24,595 nt of DNA. Source: a virus. The stretch lies in the IMG/VR virus record IMGVR_UViG_3300008110_000389, positions 1 to 24,595 of that record. One strand, given 5' to 3'. This document shows, piece after piece, positions 21,280 to 24,595 of the stretch (position 1 is its first letter; each line of letters starts with the position of its first letter). The position numbers and the translations under genes were made by a program. The notes below the pieces were generated by a model. That model searched no databases. It saw only the letters and a list, made by a program, of their open reading frames with translations, and had not been told where the DNA came from.

Positions 21280-21484
21280 TCAAATCAGATCGGGAGAAAG
21301 TAGTTTGTCTTTATCTCTCACAAATGAAGCCTTGGAATGGACAGGGGATTTATCTAGACCACTTGGTGAACCATTACGCGCTGATGGCTATGAACAAGGG
21401 AACGATAGACCATGCGCGTTACATGACGCGACAACTGGAGAAAGAGTGGGATGGTCTAGGTATCTTGATTGCAAAACGAATTAA
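21248..21484 (+). CDS. Overlapping frame A: small helical protein, maybe frameshifted
   Basis: A 78-residue frame from ATG 21248, with GGAATGGAAA as a ribosome site. Its beginning NKIQARAILDQIRSGE followed by EALEWTGDL resembles the start of small phage early proteins, but the second half (from about residue 40) looks unstructured. It overlaps frame B by about 160 bases. Either A is the real gene, or its N-part is joined to B by a frameshift. Confidence 0.35.
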   Translation: MNKIQARAILDQIRSGESSLSLSLTNEALEWTGDLSRPLGEPLRADGYEQGNDRPCALHDATTGERVGWSRYLDCKTN

Positions 21485-21506
21485 GGAATTACAAAATGGA
21501 GATTAA
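21324..21506 (+). CDS. Overlapping frame B: small helical protein (60 residues)
   Basis: ATG 21324 gives a 60-residue protein, MKPWNGQGIYLDHLVNHYAL, then HARYMTRQLEKEWDGLGILI and a basic end. The helical pattern looks more like a real protein than the C-terminal half of frame A. No ribosome site lies before ATG 21324, or before a GTG at 21267, so it may be made by frameshift from A or by re-initiation. Function unknown. Confidence 0.45.
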   Translation: MKPWNGQGIYLDHLVNHYALMAMNKGTIDHARYMTRQLEKEWDGLGILIAKRIKELQNGD

Positions 21507-21654
21507 AACCAGTTGGGCAATTCCCATCTTTTGGTCAAAGCCAAGAATCAAATGCGAAGTTTTAGGGGTTTGCCAATCCAGACCAAAGGTTCATTGCAAA
21601 TCATGTCCCATACACAAACGCAAAAAAAAGGTAAAAAATGAAGTCAAGAGTTAA
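21496..21654 (+). CDS. Small Cys-rich basic protein (52 residues)
   Basis: ATG 21496 with AAGGA 9 bases upstream is preferred to TTG 21469. The protein has Cys18 and Cys25 and then VHCKSCPIHKRKKK (C-x2-C with a nearby His), a possible zinc knuckle, plus a Lys-rich tail that would bind nucleic acid. It overlaps the previous frame and the next gene slightly. Function unknown. Confidence 0.5.
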   Translation: MEIKTSWAIPIFWSKPRIKCEVLGVCQSRPKVHCKSCPIHKRKKKVKNEVKS

Positions 21655-21781
21655 AAAGCCAACTAAAGAATATTGCCTATTGATGGCGCATTACTACTGT
21701 GTCAATGACTGCCCAAACCTTATGTGGGATTGGCTGGTGGTCTGGGCATTCCATGAAATGTATATGGAAGCCTACAAATAG
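21638..21781 (+). CDS. Small Trp/Tyr/Cys-rich protein (47 residues)
   Basis: The ORF from ATG 21638 to TAG 21781 is preceded by an AAGG ribosome site. It reads MKSRVKKPTKEYCLLMAHYY then CVNDCPNLMWDWLVVW and ends MEAYK. It overlaps the upstream gene by 17 bases. Not recognised. The hydrophobic aromatic middle is too short and polar for a clear membrane helix. Confidence 0.45.
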   Translation: MKSRVKKPTKEYCLLMAHYYCVNDCPNLMWDWLVVWAFHEMYMEAYK

Positions 21782-21813
21782 ATGCTATGATTGCGTAAAT
21801 TTGTAAGGTCAAT

Positions 21814-22356
21814 ATGAAAACAATTGAAGATTTTGATTTATCTAATCGGGTTGAAAGATACAAGGCTAGAAAACTTGGCTTTGATGTACCAAAACTTAAG
21901 ACTGGTGTTAAACAACCTGATTTTTGGTCTATGGTTGAAAAAAAATCTGAAAGTGAATGTTGGCTTTGGACACGCAAATTAAATAAATGGGGTTACGGAA
22001 GATTTCGTAAAAATGGTTTTAATGCAATGGCTCACAGAATTGCATACGAATTAACTTTTAATAAAAATATTGATGGCTTAATTGCAATGCACATTTGCGA
22101 TAACCCTAAATGTTGCAATCCAAATCACTTAGTTTTAGGTTCTCATGCAGACAACCAAGCAGATAAATTTAAAAAAAATAGACAAGCCAAAGGTGAAAGC
22201 AATGGTCAATCTTTATTGACAAAAGAAAAAGTATTAGAAGCCAGAGAAAAATATAAAAATGGTGGTTTTACATATCAGCAATTAGCAAATGAATTTGGCG
22301 TTTCTAAAGATACTATGCAAAAAGCAATTCGTGGAATTTATTGGAAACATATATGA
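21814..22356 (+). CDS. HNH homing endonuclease
   Basis: A 180-residue protein. The HNH core is CWLWTRKLNKWGYGRF, AHRIAYEL, then MHICDNPKCCNPNHLVLGS with the metal and zinc Cys/His (residues about 90-105), followed by the DNxxD that is typical of phage free-standing HNH enzymes. The C-terminus (about 130-175) has a helix-turn-helix, YQQLANEFGVSKDTMQKAIR, that sets DNA recognition. Such genes are selfish and move by cutting a target site. A 32-base gap separates it from the upstream gene, and its TGA overlaps the next ATG (ATGA). Confidence 0.85.
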   Translation: MKTIEDFDLSNRVERYKARKLGFDVPKLKTGVKQPDFWSMVEKKSESECWLWTRKLNKWGYGRFRKNGFNAMAHRIAYELTFNKNIDGLIAMHICDNPKCCNPNHLVLGSHADNQADKFKKNRQAKGESNGQSLLTKEKVLEAREKYKNGGFTYQQLANEFGVSKDTMQKAIRGIYWKHI

Positions 22357-22616
22357 GAGCAAAGCGTGTGGACATGAATCAGGAACAAGTAGTTTCTGCG
22401 TTACGGGCGGCTGGTGCTTATGTTTGGATAATTGGATTGCCAGTTGATCTTCTGGTCGGATATAACAATAGGACTGTGCTGGTAGAAATCAAAAGCAGTT
22501 CTAAAAGCAAACTAACCAAACTGCAAAAAGACTTTTTTGAAAACTGGTGTGGTGACGGGCTGGCGCGGGTCGATACCCCAGAAGCCGCCTTGCGGATGTT
22601 GAAATGCGTGAAGTAA
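22353..22616 (+). CDS. VRR-NUC-like PD-(D/E)XK nuclease
   Basis: ATG 22353, in an ATGA overlap with the HNH stop, gives 87 residues; the longer frame from 22341 lies inside the HNH gene. LPVDLLVG (Asp32) and TVLVEIKSSS (Glu45-x-Lys47) form the D-ExK site, with QKDFFENW as the conserved Gln helix of VRR-NUC single-domain phage nucleases, which cut branched DNA (Holliday junction type). It precedes NinB, so the set is likely for recombination-dependent replication. Confidence 0.7.
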   Translation: MRAKRVDMNQEQVVSALRAAGAYVWIIGLPVDLLVGYNNRTVLVEIKSSSKSKLTKLQKDFFENWCGDGLARVDTPEAALRMLKCVK

Positions 22617-22921
22617 CACCTACATTAAAAAGCCGTGAACAAGAAAAGATGTATCACGCGCTGATTGGAGATATTGCAAGACAAGCAACGCATCTTGGTG
22701 CTAAGTGGGACAAAGAAGATTGGAAAAGATTTCTTATATGGCAATACTCAAAAGATGCTGGTTTGCCTACTGGCAGATTTGTCCAAAGTCTTGATGGCAC
22801 GGGTATTGTTCAACTTGGGTTGCAAAGCCGTAAGTTTTCTAAAGAAGAAGCAACGGGATTTGTTGAATGGCTTTTGGCATGGGGCGCACAAAACGGAATT
22901 ACTTATGAAAAAACGCACTAA
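22604..22921 (+). CDS. ninB: NinB recombination mediator
   Basis: A 105-residue protein with TLKSREQEKMYHALI, LGAKWDKEDWKRFLIWQYS, then GIVQLGLQSRKFSKEEATGF and VEWLLAWGAQNGI, the clear signature of NinB (lambda Orf). NinB helps load annealing or strand-exchange proteins on SSB-coated DNA, fitting the ERF/exonuclease pair on the other strand. It starts 13 bases before the VRR-NUC stop and overlaps the next gene by 17 bases. Confidence 0.85.
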   Translation: MREVTPTLKSREQEKMYHALIGDIARQATHLGAKWDKEDWKRFLIWQYSKDAGLPTGRFVQSLDGTGIVQLGLQSRKFSKEEATGFVEWLLAWGAQNGITYEKTH

Positions 22922-23363
22922 ACGCAAAATCTGGGCAAAAATAAACCCAGTAGCACACGCTATTGCTGGCGCAAGAATCACAGATCAAACCGCATTAGAT
23001 AAGTTAAGGCTTGGCGAATTGTCTGCGTTGGAATCCATGCGTATGGGTAAAGGCACGATAGAAGATTGGCGATTGCTAACCGACATGATGAATATCTGCG
23101 AAACATTTGGAAAGAATGGAATTGGCGCAGAAGCATTGGAAGATTGCAGACAAGCACAAGAAAGCCTTTATAAGTCGGCTAAACGCTATGAGACAACCAA
23201 GCGCATGGGTTTGGATGGATTGGGCATCAAAGCCTTGCAGAATGTATTTGAATGGCACGACCTTCAGCGTGTCAGCGTGGCTAGATCGGTCTATGAAGAT
23301 ATGATCGAAAAAACCCGCAACTACTTACGCAGTCATGGCAAAGATGTGGTCGAAGTCACTTAA
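22905..23363 (+). CDS. Conserved phage protein, unknown function
   Basis: I choose ATG 22905 (152 residues) because a frame open from 22665 lies inside ninB. The start MKKRTKRKIWAKINPVAHAI is basic, the rest is helical (LRLGELSALESMRMGKGTIE, DWRLLTDMMNICETFGK, EWHDLQRVSVARSVYEDM). This type of 150-residue protein with an N-terminal basic NPxAHAIAG motif is common in the nin region of lambdoid phages, with no assigned role. CGGAA 8 bases before the ATG is its ribosome site. Confidence 0.6.
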   Translation: MKKRTKRKIWAKINPVAHAIAGARITDQTALDKLRLGELSALESMRMGKGTIEDWRLLTDMMNICETFGKNGIGAEALEDCRQAQESLYKSAKRYETTKRMGLDGLGIKALQNVFEWHDLQRVSVARSVYEDMIEKTRNYLRSHGKDVVEVT

Positions 23364-23707
23364 TGCGCCCCAAGCACAAATACATTCGTAGTCTCAAGTT
23401 ATTGAGGGCAGTTGCAGAATTAGATTGCCAAAGTTGTGGGTCTGGTTATGGCGTACAGGCGGCACATACCAATTGGGGCGGTGGCAAGGGCAGAGGGATA
23501 AAGGCAGATGACAACTTGATAGCCGCCCTATGTCAGACTTGCCATTACGAAATAGACCAAGGCAAGAACCTAACCAAAGAACAGCGACAGCAATTGTGGT
23601 TGAACGCACATCACAGAACAGTTAGAATTCTTTTAGACACTAACAAATGGGCATCTGATGTGCCTATACCAAAGGGCGATACATGGTTAAATTCAGAGCA
23701 AGCGTAG
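23363..23707 (+). CDS. YbcO-like (DUF1364) zinc/HNH-like protein
   Basis: A 114-residue protein: CQSCGSGYGVQAAHTNWGGG, then GRGIKADDNLIAALCQTCHY and EIDQGKNLTKEQRQQLW, ending with an Ala-His-His. The CxxC...CxxCH zinc site and AHTNW match the YbcO/DUF1364 family, a His-Me finger nuclease-like group of lambdoid phages. It starts at the last base of the upstream TAA (TAATG) and overlaps the next gene by 25 bases. Confidence 0.8.
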   Translation: MRPKHKYIRSLKLLRAVAELDCQSCGSGYGVQAAHTNWGGGKGRGIKADDNLIAALCQTCHYEIDQGKNLTKEQRQQLWLNAHHRTVRILLDTNKWASDVPIPKGDTWLNSEQA

Positions 23708-24090
23708 AAGCGCAACAACCAACTGATGACCCGTTGATGCAGTTTGTTATGTGCCTACTTCATGCGCGTACAACTGCACATCTGAAACATTGGATGACCC
23801 ACAGTAGAAGCGACCATCAAGCCTTACAGTTTTTTTATGATGGCATTGTTGATCTGGTCGATACCTTTGTTGAAGGATTCCAAGGCGAATATGGATTACT
23901 GCATGACATAACAGACGGGTATGTATTCCCTATTGGCGAACCCTATCCCTACTTCTTGGCGTTGGGTGTGGAGATAGATACCTTACGCAAACAGGAAAGA
24001 TTTCCACAAGAATCATGGTTACAGAATGCAGTTGATGAAATCAGAATGCTTGTAAGCCAGACTAAGTATCAATTAAAAGAATTGAAGTAA
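23683..24090 (+). CDS. Four-helix ferritin-like phage protein (DUF5856-type)
   Basis: A 135-residue all-helical protein. Residues about 20-60 (LLHARTTAHLKHWMTHSRSD, HQALQFFYDGIVDLVDTFVE) and 65-80 (GFQGEYGLL) resemble the DUF5856 phage family, which has a Dps/ferritin-like fold, but metal-binding residues are not complete enough to claim an enzyme. ATG 23683 lies within the end of the YbcO-like gene and its stop overlaps the next ATG. Function unknown. Confidence 0.6.
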   Translation: MVKFRASVEAQQPTDDPLMQFVMCLLHARTTAHLKHWMTHSRSDHQALQFFYDGIVDLVDTFVEGFQGEYGLLHDITDGYVFPIGEPYPYFLALGVEIDTLRKQERFPQESWLQNAVDEIRMLVSQTKYQLKELK

Positions 24091-24299
24091 TGCCGTTAAG
24101 ACACACCAAGGCTGGCTGGATGTGGGGAAGCAAAGGACCATTCACCAGTAAAGCCAAAGCATTGGCGGTCGCACGGGCGGCATATGCACACGGGTACAAA
24201 GAAGATGCCAACCGCACCATTCAATCAGAAGTGCAATCATCTAGGTTGCAAGAATCCCAGAAGCAAACTGAACGGCTACTGCTTAGATCATGGCGGTAA
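24090..24299 (+). CDS. Small conserved phage protein with read-on tail
   Basis: A 69-residue protein. The first 38 residues, MPLRHTKAGWMWGSKGPFTS and KAKALAVARAAYAHGYKE, are a familiar short phage protein; related proteins usually end about here. The remaining 31 residues run 95 bases into the next gene in another frame and look non-conserved, so the stop may have been lost. It starts at the last base of the previous stop (TAATG). Function unknown. Confidence 0.6.
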   Translation: MPLRHTKAGWMWGSKGPFTSKAKALAVARAAYAHGYKEDANRTIQSEVQSSRLQESQKQTERLLLRSWR

Positions 24300-24595
24300 G
24301 GAATATATCAAAGAGATAGACACGATCTATCAGACCCCGTTGTGGAAAGCAATTAGGCGCACACAAATAAGCAGACAACCCCTATGCCAAGCCTGTTTAG
24401 TTGATGGCAGAGTAGAGACAGCAAAACATATTGATCATGTCTTTCCTTGGAAGCAGTATGGCGAACAGGCATTCACCAGAAATCTATTCCAATCCCTGTG
24501 TCACGCACACCATAGCCATAAGACAGCCCTAGAACGCAAAGGCTTATATGAGCATTACACGCAAGAAGGCGTTAAAACCTACCTAGAAGGCGATT
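24205..24595 (+). CDS. HNH endonuclease, terminase-adjacent type (3' end cut)
   Basis: The frame is open from ATG 24205 to the window edge (130 codons). It begins MPTAPFNQKCNHLGCKNP with C10, C15, then GYCLDHG (Cys26, His29), a zinc finger. The HNH core is IYQTPLWKAIRR, PLCQACLVDG, then AKHIDHVFPW and FQSLCHAHHSHKTALE. HNH enzymes of this type are found directly before terminase genes and aid DNA packaging cleavage. AAAGAAG before the ATG is the ribosome site. It overlaps the preceding gene by 95 bases. Confidence 0.75.
   Translation, partial: MPTAPFNQKCNHLGCKNPRSKLNGYCLDHGGKEYIKEIDTIYQTPLWKAIRRTQISRQPLCQACLVDGRVETAKHIDHVFPWKQYGEQAFTRNLFQSLCHAHHSHKTALERKGLYEHYTQEGVKTYLEGD

Noticed and set aside
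22665-22904. Long N-terminal extension of the gene at 22905
   Set aside because: It lies inside ninB in another frame; ATG 22905 has its own ribosome site.
1-24595. tRNA, integrase or attachment site
   Set aside because: I looked for clover-leaf sequences, tyrosine or serine recombinase motifs and att-like repeats and saw none that I could support.

Overview
This window is part of the genome of a tailed, lambda-like siphophage infecting a Gram-negative host. The basis is a lambda-J-like tail-tip protein, a Cro-like regulator, an O-like replication protein, NinB and YbcO-like genes, an ERF/exonuclease recombination pair, an M15 endolysin and a lipobox lipoprotein. The DNA is AT-rich by eye and gene packing is very tight, with many ATGA and TAATG junctions. 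An aquatic betaproteobacterial host (Burkholderiales type) is my best guess from protein style; it is inference, not proof.

Layout. (1) 1-4341, plus strand: end of the tail module, with a truncated tail protein, a GNAT acetyltransferase, the large tail-tip protein and a tail-fibre-assembly-like protein. (2) 4338-9623, plus: its own sigma70-like promoter, then a receptor-binding/fibre operon with a small adaptor-like protein, an 884-residue collagen-like protein built of proline-free Gly-X-Ser triplets, a jelly-roll fibre protein, a C1q-like protein and small XkdW-like proteins. (3) 9635-12293, plus: glycosyltransferase cassette (GT2-methyltransferase fusion, GT2 fused to the N-half of a GT9 enzyme, and the GT9 C-half as a separate gene). 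(4) 12291-14208, plus: lysis cassette (small holin, membrane-anchored protein with a likely ATT start, spanin-like peptide, 3TM holin, M15 peptidase). (5) 14209-17923, minus: leftward early operon of small proteins plus recombination functions (two PD-(D/E)XK nucleases, ERF annealing protein, small protein with an SSB-like tail). (6) 18058-18678, minus: a zinc-finger-like gene as its own unit, ended by a strong hairpin. (7) 18679-18878: divergent control region. (8) 18879-24595, plus: rightward early operon with a probably leaderless cro, an O-like initiator with iterons inside its own gene, a zinc-ribbon protein, a TET-associated-type (TAGT) glycosyltransferase, small proteins, an HNH homing endonuclease, a VRR-NUC-like nuclease, NinB, a YbcO-like protein, and a right-edge HNH gene that usually sits just before terminase.

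How it works together. Cro sits between two divergent early operons as in lambda, but no cI-like repressor or integrase is visible here. Both minus-strand units start with the same roughly 50-base promoter/leader, which suggests co-regulation. Replication probably starts inside the O-like gene, where three 11-bp-phased GATATCAA iterons adjoin a hexanucleotide repeat. Late genes build the tail tip and fibres, and the glycosyltransferases may decorate the Ser/Tyr-rich fibre or the host surface.

Most notable items: the phased iterons, the duplicated promoter-leader, the two mutually exclusive hairpins before the O-like gene, the ATT start, the proline-free collagen-like fibre beside a glycosyltransferase cluster, the split GT9 enzyme, and a DNA-hypermodification-type glycosyltransferase with no visible partner enzyme.
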